64,000 nucleotides of DNA from Marsupella aquatica (Eukaryota; Marchantiophyta): contig OZ316894.1 in assembly GCA_973895155.1 (NCBI GenBank), forward strand, positions 14,508,001 through 14,572,000. Reading direction: 5' to 3'. The position numbers were made by a program, and so were the translations under genes. The stretch's first letter is position 1; every line of letters begins with the position of its first letter. Below, one piece after another: positions 46,206 to 56,018 of this stretch. The notes below the pieces were generated by a model. It ran no database searches. It saw only the letters and a list, made by a program, of their open reading frames with translations, and was not told where the DNA came from.

Positions 46206-47217
46206 GGTATTCACTTTACGTTTAGATATATTTTGTCGAGTATCATCCAAGGTGAAAGTCCCCAAGGATCCTAAGTTCAAACCTCTTTCAAGAGCAGAGG
46301 ATCCCTCTATCACAAATCTGATCGGACTTCCATTTGCGAAGGTGGATACAACTCCAGAGCTTGAATTTGCCGAGAATGCCAGACTACATCCAGGGTTTAT
46401 GCAGTATGTTTTGGAACTAATCACGTGTCCCAGAGATATTGTTCTGGATTGGGCTGTAGGTTCTGGGAGTACATTTGTGGCAGGTGATAATTGTGGTCGA
46501 TTTGTAATTGGGCTTGAGAATAGGAAGGAGTTCGTTGAAACTACTTCAAAAATATTTCTGGACCTTCTAACTCCCAAAGTATCTGAGTCCAAAGCCCCTC
46601 CGAAGCCTGTGCTTGCAAAACGAAAGAGAGACAAACTTAAATCAATATTAAATTTTGACTCCGAAGATGAGAATGAAGCAGAAGAGGGGGATGAAGAAGA
46701 GGAGGATCCGAACATTCCTAGAGTGTCTTTAACCGGAGAAGATCCGGAATCTAATGGAGGGAGTGACAGCGAAGACTCTTCTGAGTAAGAAACTACCGAG
46801 TAAGCTCATAAGCTAACCCGGTTTTTATTACGGTCGATTCCCTTCTTCTCTCTTTGATGTCACATTTTTTTTCCTTTTTTGCAAATATTTTGGCTGTTGA
46901 CATCAAATCCAATATTCTCCTCCTCAGGTCAGACTGGAATCTTCGCTGGCGTTTCCAACTCAGACGGAAAGTAGCTAGGCGATATATTGAAACTCCCGAG
47001 AAACCATTTGTCTTACCTTCCTATGCTGAAAATGTTGCTAGAAAAGTTGACAGTGTGCCCTAAACTGGGAGAATAAAGGCTTGAGATTAAGGAGGGGGTC
47101 TGATAGAAAATTTATGCGGAACCGATTTGTGGATGATATGGCCAAGAGCGAATTTTTAGACATCGAGGCAGAATCTACCGATAGGTCCGAATCCCGTGAA
47201 TCGGAGTGCTCGGATTA

Positions 47218-47404
47218 ACTTGGATCTCTGTTGTTAATTTGGGTGTATTTTTAGTGCAACTATGCTAGCGCCGGGCGCTACCCAAATGTATGCCAGAAAT
47301 ACTGTACAATAAAGATATTATATGTCAGTTGTAACCATGGAGTGTCCACTCAAAGTACTCTTTCTATTATAGTAGCGCCCGGCGCTACTATAATTGTATA
47401 ACAC
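47218..47404. repeat. 3' flank of copy 2 with a 29-base dyad
   Basis: Palindromes at 47266-47280 (TAGCGCCGGGCGCTA) and 47366-47394. The latter has perfect 14-base arms (ATTATAGTAGCGCC) around one C. It ends about 10 bases before homology to copy 3 starts, so the breakpoint lies beside the longest perfect palindrome of this copy. Confidence 0.88.
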
Positions 47405-47882
47405 ACCAAAGCCCCTCTCTTTTCCACCACGCATTACTCCCTTCTCTCTGTCTCTTGACTTTACCAAATCCTTTCCCTAGGCCTCAACTTTAGTAACCCA
47501 CATGGGCTTCAGCCCCTTGTTAAATACTGAATTGTAAAATTCATTTAAATTGGACTCCACAAAATAGTGTCGAGAAGACCTTCGTTTAAAATGCCTGACA
47601 TCTCTCTGGAGTCCATAGGAAATAACGTCTCGAGTAGATGATGCTGCTCTGTCCTCACCGGCGCCTCTTTTTTTCTTTTTCTTAGTGCTAGTTGCATCGA
47701 TAGGGACAATGGACTTGCCAGCACCATCTAGGGTCACTTGATCCGGGGTTTCTTGAGCTCCAGTGTTTGCCTCCGATGCCTGAGGAGTTGCATCACTCTT
47801 CCCTTTGGCAGCCGGTACCTCCGTGTCAGACTTTTGCCCTCCTGTTAGGCACAAAAACTTGCATGAGTCCAACCTTTTAGAC

Positions 47883-47897
47883 CAGCGCCAGGCGCTA
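47883..47897. repeat. Palindrome in intron 2, copy 3
   Basis: CAGCGCCAGGCGCTA in the intron between exons 2 and 3 of the ParB-like gene (47842-47968). Confidence 0.88.
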
Positions 47898-49326
47898 TTA
47901 ATGAAAGGAATTTCCAATCCTGCATAACCAGCACCAACAAGTAACCAAAAAGTGCTTAGACAACTCACTTTTCTTGAAGGACCTTGTGGACTCACTTGGT
48001 GCAGCTGACTCATTCTTCGCCTTTGCTCTTGGCTTACGGCTTTTGTCAACGTGCATGACAAGAGACTCACAATTCTTTTGTAACTCAGATGCAGATTCAT
48101 CAACATCAGACTGTAGACCTTGCTTCATTGCAGACACATAGTTGGCAGGGATTTGGGACTTCTGCAATTTCATGAAGGCATCCTTCTCAGCTTTGTCGAA
48201 CGGCAAATCCCATTTGTTTGTGTCGAGGTACCACGGATAGTGAAGTCTCTCCCACTCCGACAATGAACGTGGTGGAAACTTTCCCTCCGATGGGTACATC
48301 AAATACAGGTCGGCAAGAGGGTCTCCCTCTTCAATAGATACCCATTTTTGAAATGCAGCAGGGTATACCCATAGAGTGTCAGGAGATCTAAGCTCCATCC
48401 ACATGTAAAACCGGTATAGATATCGTTTGGCTCTTTTCCGGTTCCGCTCTGTGTAATCTTCCTTGTCCGCATATTTGGAAGGCCACAAATTGTTGAAGAA
48501 TTTTGCCTTCACCAAATCCCCAAAGTTCTTGAATTCATCGAGAATGATCTTCAGCATGGCATCCATTGACTCACATCCAGACTTTGTGAGATGGTCAGCC
48601 GACATCCGGTCAGAAATCTGTTTGAAGGAAGTGTGAAGCATTCCAGTTGCAATTATCTCAACAGAATTCCAAGTATGCCATGTATGGCACCACTGCTTCA
48701 CAGGCTCGTCGTTGACACTTGCAGGATGGAAAAACTGTTTCCGAATCTTAGGAGTGCAGTGGGCTACTAGAAGGGTGCACCTCAATTTTGGATCCAGGTA
48801 TGACACTGCAGTAAACAACCGGGCTCGATCCATGGTGCATACGACTATCTCTGGCTTCTTCTCCCATTTGTTCTTCTCAGTAACGGGATACATCTCAGCA
48901 CAGGTTCCCAAATAATCTCCAAAATCTGGATGAAGTAAAGGGGTGATGTTGGTCACTTTGATTGACCAATCTTTGGTCGCCTCCTTCATCATTGCCTCAT
49001 GCCTCTTCGTGGTCTCCTCTTTTGATCAAGGCGCACCTTGAGCTTTGGCTAAAGCCATATCAGACTTAAATTGATTTGAGTAAGACTTGATTTTGTCCAC
49101 ACACAGAATATAGATGAGAGCGTCCTGTGGCATTTTGTGTGTGAACCAAGACCCCTTTCTCGTCTTCTTTCAGATCGCCTCAAACTTTACCATGTTTGCG
49201 CTGTCGATCAGTGGTTTGTAGTGATCAAGATCACGCGACAGAATTTGGGAAATTCTGTCCGCGTCAAGAATCCAGGAAGGTTCGACGACTGCTTGTCCAA
49301 GCCTGGATGAAATGAGAAGGAATTAG

Positions 49327-49341
49327 TAGCGTCGGACGCTA
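49327..49341. repeat. Palindrome in intron 1, copy 3
   Basis: TAGCGTCGGACGCTA in the intron between exons 1 and 2 of the ParB-like gene; the dyad is perfect apart from the central base, with both sides changed from C to T or G to A together. Confidence 0.88.
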
Positions 49342-50142
49342 GCAAAGATTGGGGAATGAACACTTTCGTAAAGCATGTTTGGTCCAAAATGAATGACAAG
49401 GGTAAAAACACTTAACAAATATAACTTACTAGTTCACGGTGTGCATTGCCGCCTCGAGCTCAACTAGCGAACCTCTGTCACCATTGAAAATGACGCAAAT
49501 CACACAAGGATGATACTTCAAGTTGTCCGGATTCTCCCTCGTGACAATTGACCAGGAGTACAATCGATGATTTCCGTCAAACACACAGAACATTTTATCT
49601 TTTAGAATATGGAATGTTGGATCTGCATCACACTCTTCCTCAAACTTCTTGTTCTCTGCAACCTAGATTGGATCCCAAGAGTCCCGGATCTCGCTGGTGC
49701 ATATCTGAGGAACTCCATTAGCATTTGCAGGCTGAACGTAGAAAGGCATCCCAATGCGCGAGTTGTACCCTATGACCCAGAATGATTCTTTCAACTTCTC
49801 GATTGACGCACTTTCTTTCTGTAAGGTTTGAACAAGCTCCATGGGGAGCAATCTACAAAGAGGAATTCGAGGTGGCTCCTTATCAAATCCTCATAAATCC
49901 TTCTCGAACGGCAACGCATGCTTTGATATTACCTCGTCCATCGATAAGCCAATGTCACTGACTTCACCCATGGAGACCTCCTTAGGGTCCATTCTTCCTC
50001 TTCTCGACCTTGGGAAGGGCTGTGTAGATTCAGCTTTGGAAGTTGACAGGGACGCAGTCGATCGAGTGACGTGACGGGTGTATACAGAACCAGCTAACGA
50101 AGACTGAGAGGACTCAGAATGACCACCATCAGCCTCCCCCAT

Positions 50143-51183
50143 TCTGATATCACCCAGCCAAAAGATGTTGTGGAGAGGGACTCGACCATCTGACAGTGTC
50201 GTACGCGCCGTGTAGTTCTTGTGACGATCACCGAGCAGGCTGTACGGGACCAATAAAGGACCCACATACACACTTGACAAACTTGTACAGTCCGAGGTCT
50301 GAGCGCTTAAATGGACTAAATTATCTACAACAGCAATCCCCACCTCGTATTAAGTCACCAATACGATGGACCCAACCAATCGATTACAACGGTCAAAAGT
50401 ACAGATGGCATTCTCCGATTGGACTTTCATCCGAGACAAAAAGAAAAAGGGTTTTGTGAACCTCAATCTATTCTAATATTACCGTTGGAAAGTGTCCGTT
50501 GGAACCAGAACAATGTCGGTAATTAAAGATAGCGCCAAGCGCTATTATAAAACATACACTCAACTGAATTTGAAAATACCGTCTTCCAATAGCGCTCGAC
50601 ACTAGTATCGATAATAATATCTATAAATTTTCAAATTTTGCGTAGATGTCAACCCGCCAACGTTAATAGCGCTCGACGCTAGTATAGATGTGACGCCAAT
50701 GACATGGTCCTTATTTTGTAATCTGATTAAGTAGGTTGCTGTATGCAAGGAGTAGCTATTGATATTGCATAACAATTAGCAAGATGGCAAGAATAAGGGC
50801 AATCATGGCGTTAAGAGTAGGGAAATAAAAGCTATGTCGCGGGTGGTCGATGACCATATCTCTTTCAATATGTCACCAAATCCGGATATGTAAAGAGCAT
50901 TGGAAAGATCTGGTCAAGGCGAGTAAAATCGATATAAAATGCTTGGGAAACGGAGGTGTATTAAGGAAGATACGGCCTGATTAGTGTGACGGGTTAACTT
51001 GTGGCCGGAATTAGCGGATTCGGCTTCAGTTTCGGGTTAACCCAAGCTCGGCCACGGTTTAGCTTAGGTAAACACGGCTTCAGCTTAGCTCAGGTAAGCA
51101 CGGCTTCAGCTTAGGCTTAACCCGGGTTCAGATTAGATTGATCTCGGGTTAGACTCGAGTATAATGCTCATCGAGAAAAGATC
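50143..51183. promoter_or_regulatory. Divergent intergenic region, copy 3
   Basis: Palindromes at 50530-50544, 50590-50604 (one arm decayed) and 50667-50681. The part 50990-51165 contains repeated words (GGCTTCAGCTTAG, GGGTTAACCC, CTCGGGTTAG) unlike copies 1 and 2, and replaces the first transposase codons, so it may be a later insertion or rearrangement. Confidence 0.65.
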
Positions 51184-54100
51184 GTGCCTTTGGCTGTGTA
51201 TCGGCAGAGTGCAATGGATACAATCTTGAAATCCAAAGGTCATAGTGAATTGTCTCGGTTTATAAGGGGGAGTGATTTTGTTCATCACGTAGTGCCTAGT
51301 CTTCCCACATCTTACAATGGGAATGTGGTTTTTGAGTTACCCCCGGTAGACTGTGTGAACGCGAAAGGTGAACGTTTGAAAGATATGGGTCGCGGTAAGG
51401 ATTGTTATTACTGGACTTGGATTGTGAAAAGTCTTCAAATGTTCTTCCGAAGAAAATGTGGGATTTTGGGAAAGTTCAGTGTACGGGATCGCTGCAATGT
51501 CAAAATAATGCTTGTTTGTGGTGGAAAGACAACAAGTTTTGGAAATAATGAGATGTGGGCAAGAACCCCAAAACTTTCGGGCCCGTTCCGAGTTAGGGAA
51601 TTGATCTCCAAAGGTGGAGTTGTTTGTCACCATTGCTCCAAACCTCCAATGTGCGTTGAGGCCTGCCCTGCTCTAATGTTCTACATGTATCCATCTGCGA
51701 AAGTTGACGTAAAGTCTTTGGCCCACATGTTGTGACTTGCTGTTCATATGGGATTTCACAATCATCCCAGTCGACGGGTCTGGTTGAGGGAGGCAAAAAA
51801 GGTAGCAAGGTCTCATCTGGAGAAGGGATTCAGTGCAAACCCCATGGCAACCCCAACAGGGATAAAAAACTCTGCCACTGAGACATTGACAAATACATTT
51901 TGCGAGGCCTCTGTTGAAGAAATCTCTCTTGAAGAAGAGAAGGAAATCTGGGAGTCCCTGATGGTCGTCGCATCTCCTTAGAAGTTTGCATCCGTGTTAA
52001 GGAGTGTCCGTCAAGATCAAAAGGGGAAAGGGGAACTGGAATTTCTTGTGAGGATGCAAAAGTGTATCCAACTGCCTTTGCTTCAGAGGTTCTTGCTCCC
52101 TGGTCAAGGCTGCCGAGACGAGAGTGCTCATATCTTTAAAATGACTGTAAAAGGTGACGGTTGTGGTCTGGACCCGCTCCAAAGAATGAAACCTAGGGGG
52201 TCGTTAGAGGGTTCATGGGTAAGTTTTGATGTGATGCATCAAAGCACGACAAATTGGCTTACTTTCAGTGCCCACGTATATGATCATCATTACCGGGAAC
52301 TTTGCACCATATTCACTTGTGAGCTAAAGGCCGAAGATGCAAAATCTCTGGAGAGAGCCTAGCGTTTGATGCTAGAGGTTTCCGATGAAAATGGTTTATA
52401 GGATGTTACAATTCGGGGATTCATGATGGACAATGCTCAAGCTGGCTGGAATGCTATTCGAAGCATGTTCTTTGACGGCGTACCCGACCTAGAGGAAGAA
52501 AGATCAGATGCCTTTCATTTTTTCCAATCTTTTCATCGTCATTCCCGAGAAGGTGTGAAAGATGGAAAGCACGTAGAGCACAAGGAGATGTGGGATCGTC
52601 TTTGGAACGCATCAGCTTTCTTGAAAGCGTATCGAATCTCTAGGGAAATTGATGACTGGTGGAGGTCTAGCAATTGTCACTCAGGCAAACTTTGGATGCT
52701 CCAAGGGTGGTTGTCTTGGTGGGTTGTTCGATGGAGACAATGGGGGAACTTCATAAGACTGGTGAGTTCTAGTCTTTTCTAGTATGCATTTGCCCATTAA
52801 TAGCGCTCGACGCTACTAAAACATGCGTGAGACAGCATAGTTCCTTATCTGCAAGAGTAGCGCCAAGTGCTAGTAATCCATTTGGCCTATGAGTGATATA
52901 AGGACTACCTTTATTTTGTGTTCAACTGTACTTTACATGGAAACATCATCATCAAGTATGGTATACTAGCGCCTGGCGCTACTATTATTTCCATTGTGTT
53001 GCCACTTGTGAGTGCAATTTCTTATATGTACTAAACACTTGCGTGCAATGTTTCAGAGCAAGAGTGCCGAAGAAGCTGGGATGATTCCAAATTGTACTGG
53101 ATCGGAATCTAGGCATGTTGGAATGAAAGCATGGCAACAGAAAAAGAAGGTTGGTCTCTTTGAAGGATGCAAAACGGACCAAAGTAGAGTTGTTGCTCAA
53201 ATTGCTGCTTATACGACATACAAAAGGGGATTGAACAGAGGAACTGGCCCAACTATTTTTGAGCTTGCCTTCAGATCGGCAGACCTGGCGGGGTCACTGC
53301 GTCTCTTTGAGGAAGCCACCAATCTTCTCCTGTCAAACGCTGCTGAGTTTGATTTGGAAAGAAGCGTTCCATTGAATGGGGATGTTGTAACTCAATCTAT
53401 GAAACAAAAAGGACATGCAACTGGGAACGTCTCGGCAGAAGACTTGCACAGGCATGATACCATCCTTGTTACTTCACCAAATACAAAAGGTTTGAAAAGG
53501 AGAAACCTGCATTCCATTGATTTTGAGAAAATGCCTTCTATGCCTTCAGCCGGTGGAATTGATGGGGTCCATAATTTGTCCAAAAGCAATACTTCTGAGG
53601 AAGTTGTAGTCATTGACACACCTTCGCGACAAGCAACGAGATCCTCTGTCCCACCAGTGACCCCTGCAAGAACTGTCGAGACTGCATATTGTTTTTCAGT
53701 TTTCCCAATGGAAAGTGAAGTACCTCCCGGTGCCTGGCAATTGCGTTGGACCTCAAAACGGGGTGCAGGTCCAGTGTGTAACGGAACCCTTGGACGGGGA
53801 GGGAGTCATGATGAATGTTGAAATCGAGTAAAGAAGGTAGGCCTTCCGAATCCAGATGGTGTTGTTGCAATTTCTGTGAGGGGATGTAGAATGTTCAGGG
53901 GGCAACCTTATAACGATCAGATATGGTTTTGCCCCAACAACCACTATCACCAAAGCACAACAAGGAGATGAGTCTCGAACATTCCCAATGTTCCTTCCCA
54001 TCTTCCAATTGCCAGAGGAACGAATCTATTTGGAGCAGAGATTCAATTTTTGAAAGAACAAGGACTTATTCTCTCTGAAGGCCGTGGAGATGAAATCGAA

Positions 54101-54583
54101 GCACCGTTGTCATCTGCGTTACGGATTGATGTCAATCTTTTCCCAGAGAGGATCAACCTAACTGACCCATGTGTGAGATGCGCTTCAAGGAACGAGAAGA
54201 AATGCTTGCAAAGAGTGCATCTTACCCACACCCATTTGAAGAGAATTGAAGCCTCTAAAAAAGAAGTCATGAGCGTCATTGGAGAGAGAGAGATCACGAG
54301 TGGAAATGCATCGGGGAAACAGTTTTGTATCCGGACCCATGAACATGAGAGATCAGTCACCTCTTACTGGGTTCAGATATGTTGTTTCCCATGTTGCTCC
54401 TACGAGGATTTCTACCGTCGGCATACTTATCGGAAGCCTTACATGCCTTGCAAACATGTGTATTGGGTGTTCAAGAATGTGTTCAAACTGGATGTGCACG
54501 ATTCGACATTATGTAGCCAGCCAATTCTAACGTTGGGAGACGTCCGTTACATACTTGATAGGCAGTTGGGAACAAGAATTTAG
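51184..54583 (+). pseudogene. MULE-like transposase, N-terminally truncated, copy 3
   Basis: Exon A 51184-52761 and exon B 53057-54583. Coding homology starts at AVYRQSAMDTILKSKGHSEL, so roughly the first 160 residues are absent. The Cys/His finger (MGFHNHPSRR end), transposase core (SFDVMHQS, GFMMDNAQAGW) and C-terminal region follow; the SWIM finger has lost its second Cys (CSY where the other copies have CSC). Stops at 51733-51735 (TGA), 51979-51981, 52360-52362, 52399-52401 (all TAG) and about 53819 (TGA), plus frame changes near 53960. Compared with the other copies, most of these are C-to-T or G-to-A changes. Confidence 0.8.
52801..52981. repeat. Three palindromes in the transposase intron, copy 3
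   Basis: Sites at 52801-52815 (TAGCGCTCGACGCTA), 52858-52872 (one arm decayed) and 52967-52981 (TAGCGCCTGGCGCTA), all inside the 52762-53056 intron. Confidence 0.9.
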
Positions 54584-54673
54584 ATTGTTGCTTTAACGTT
54601 GAACAACTAGAATTGTAGTTTGTCTTTTCTAACGGGCAGAAGTGAGTTGTTTAAGTGCTGTTTTTTTAGTATA

Positions 54674-54706
54674 ATACAATACTAGCGTCGGGCGCTAGTA
54701 TTGTAT
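54674..54706. repeat. 33-base near-perfect palindrome downstream of the transposase, copy 3
   Basis: Sixteen-base arms (ATACAATACTAGCGYC) with one mismatch around a central G, about 90 bases past the transposase stop. It is the longest dyad of the family in this window. Confidence 0.92.
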
Positions 54707-54869
54707 GACTTGTGTTTTGACTTCATAATTTGTTGCAATATATTGGAGTCCTTGTGTGAAATCGTCAAAAATATTCCTCTGATGTCGTATAGTGGTGGGC
54801 CCCACCACAATGTTGTCCGCACAATTATTGCATATATGGACGCTAAATACCCTGAAGAGAAGAAACTAA

Positions 54870-55040
54870 AATGCATACAAGAAAAGAAATACTTGTACGA
54901 GAAAACAAAAACTCATACAAGAAAACAGAAACTCGTACGAGTAAATAGATATGCTCATACAAGTAACTTGTTTACTCGTACGAGACAAAATTTTGCTTGT
55001 ACGAGGCAAAATTTTCTCGTATGAGCATATCTATTTACTA
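54870..55040. repeat. Hairpin cluster of CTCGTACGAG-type words
   Basis: A perfect 20-base inverted pair, GTAAATAGATATGCTCATAC at 54941-54960 and its complement at 55019-55038, encloses and is preceded by many CTYGTACGAG or CTCATACAAG words (perfect dyads at 54932-54941 and 54975-54984). It is unrelated to the GCGCC palindromes. It may be a small hairpin element inserted at the edge of copy 3 and next to a copia fragment. Confidence 0.75.
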
Positions 55041-55044
55041 TTTG

Positions 55045-55192
55045 CTATCACGGTGGTTATACCCCATCGATTGTTGCTAAGAAGAATCGGAAGGGGCCAT
55101 TGGGAGGGTCTACGGGGCCACAAACGTCCACATGGATACGCTCAAGGAATTGGGGTATTTGCTTGTCAGTTGTGGAGGGTGATGGTCTGATT
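55045..55192 (-). pseudogene. Ty1/copia integrase fragment
   Basis: The minus strand reads PSPSTTDKQIPQFLERIH then DVCGPVDPPNGPFRFFLATI, matching the younger copia integrase at 25990-26110. It is cut at 55193 by CACTA element 3. It lies upstream, in copia order, of the old fragment at 29947-29610, so both may come from one old minus-strand copy. Confidence 0.8.
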
Positions 55193-56018
55193 CACTAGTA
55201 GAAACCGGGGGGTATTTAGACCCCATTAAACGACTATTCAGTACCGTATAGGACTTGGAAACCACTGGGAAGGACTCTAGTCCTTTATAGGACTGCGAGT
55301 CGTATGTTTTGTTACTATAATCAACTGAGTCCTTTATAGAACTGGTTTATAAGTCGTTTAATAGACTGGATTTTCAGTCTATTTTAGTCTTTGTGTGGGT
55401 AGCTTTGGTGAGTCGTTTTTAGTCTTTTATGGGCTGCGATGATGAGTCGTTGGGAACGACTAAAAAGGTTATGGAGGGTAGTCTTTAAATATACTTTGTG
55501 GGGTATGTATAAGTCTTTTATGTCAACTGGATATGAGTGATGAAGACCCCACTATACTACTTGGAATGAACCCACTCTTGTGCACAAATAACATATTGCA
55601 TTCATATTTTATTGTGTACTTGGAATGAACTCACTCTATAAGTTCACCATTCATCATGTTAACATTAGAATACATAGTTTCAGAAAGCCATCTTCTATAC
55701 CATGTACACTAATATGAATTCACAGATTCAAACTTCATAGACTGCAAAGAAGGTCACAAAGTATTCCTCTATACCATACACACTAATACTGAAATGATAA
55801 AATAGATTCAAGTATCATAGACAATCACCATAGAGCCATAGTTTGACATCAATCACTTGTTTCATACATACAGAATTCAGAAATATCAATGTCACACACA
55901 ACGTCTCCTTCATCCTCTTTACCAAATGGAAAAATTGGTACAGATATTTCTTGGATCTTTCCAAGGCAATGTCAAAATGTGACACAATTCACATGATGCT
56001 ATCTACACTTGCATTCAG
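55193..56018. repeat. CACTA 3 left terminus and subterminal repeats
   Basis: From 55193 to about 55530 the words AGTCNTTTATAGGACT, GAGTCGTTT and AGTCTTTTA recur in both orientations; AGTCCTTTATAGGACT at 55279-55294 is a clear dyad. From 55550 to 56018 there is only AT-rich flank with near-repeated CACTAATA/ATTCATAT phrases and no gene. Confidence 0.8.

Larger units (their letters stand above)
42974..47217 (+). pseudogene. ParB/DGQHR-like plus DNA methyltransferase-like protein, copy 2
   Basis: Exons about 42974-43737, 43864-45196, 45324-46024, 46206-46784 and 46928-47217. The start gives MQPSSAPSSPRGYTTV. The ParB/DGQHR motif DGNHRLYSW is at about 43585-43611. The methyltransferase-like part keeps VDAGFIYLPTG where DPPY is expected, and a better preserved motif I (DWAVGSGSTFVAGD, GRFVIGLE). 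Exon 3 is split here by an extra intron (46025-46205) absent from copy 1. Lesions: frame changes near 43425, 43615, 44085, 44315 and 44630; an AT instead of GT at the exon 2 donor (45197); and a frameshift near 47060 in the acidic tail. Read divergently from the transposase. Confidence 0.75.
37610..47404 (+). mobile_element. Palindrome-rich MULE-like element, copy 2
   Basis: Same order and orientation as copy 1: transposase on the minus strand (38277-42078), ParB/methyltransferase-like gene on the plus strand (42974-47217), and fifteen palindromes. It abuts truncated CACTA 2 on the left and copy 3, in inverted orientation, on the right near 47404. Coding regions are clearly homologous to copy 1 but diverged, so this is an old family member and not a recent duplicate. 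Confidence 0.8.
47405..50142 (-). pseudogene. ParB/DGQHR-like protein, methyltransferase part lost, copy 3
   Basis: Exons on the minus strand: about 50142-49424, 49303-47969 and 47841-47405. The likely start gives MGEADGGHSESSQSS; an ATG at 50341-50343 would add an N-terminal extension. The ParB/DGQHR motif (DGNHRLYSW) is at about 49560-49590. The exon 2 domain is well kept (FFHPASVNDEPVKQWCHTW). Exon 3 ends after RGGKERGFGV, before the methyltransferase motifs. Stops: a TGA near 49890, TAG at 49663-49665 and at 47477-47479 (both Trp in other copies), a TGA near 49169, a TGA near 49027, and a CAG-to-TAG change across the exon 1 donor. Clearly inactive. Confidence 0.75.
47405..54870 (-). mobile_element. 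Palindrome-rich MULE-like element, copy 3 (inverted, truncated)
   Basis: The same two divergent genes in opposite orientation to copies 1 and 2: ParB/methyltransferase-like on the minus strand (47405-50142) and transposase on the plus strand (51184-54583). It is joined tail to tail to copy 2. The methyltransferase-like domain is lost at the junction and the transposase N terminus is missing. Nine palindromes remain. The right limit is approximate. Confidence 0.75.

Noticed and set aside
5375-52401. Recurrent TAG at Trp or Gln codons as programmed readthrough or a changed genetic code
   Set aside because: The stops are at different positions in different copies, come with frameshifts, and are mostly explained by C-to-T changes at CHG and CG sites. 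Other genes here use TAG as a normal stop.
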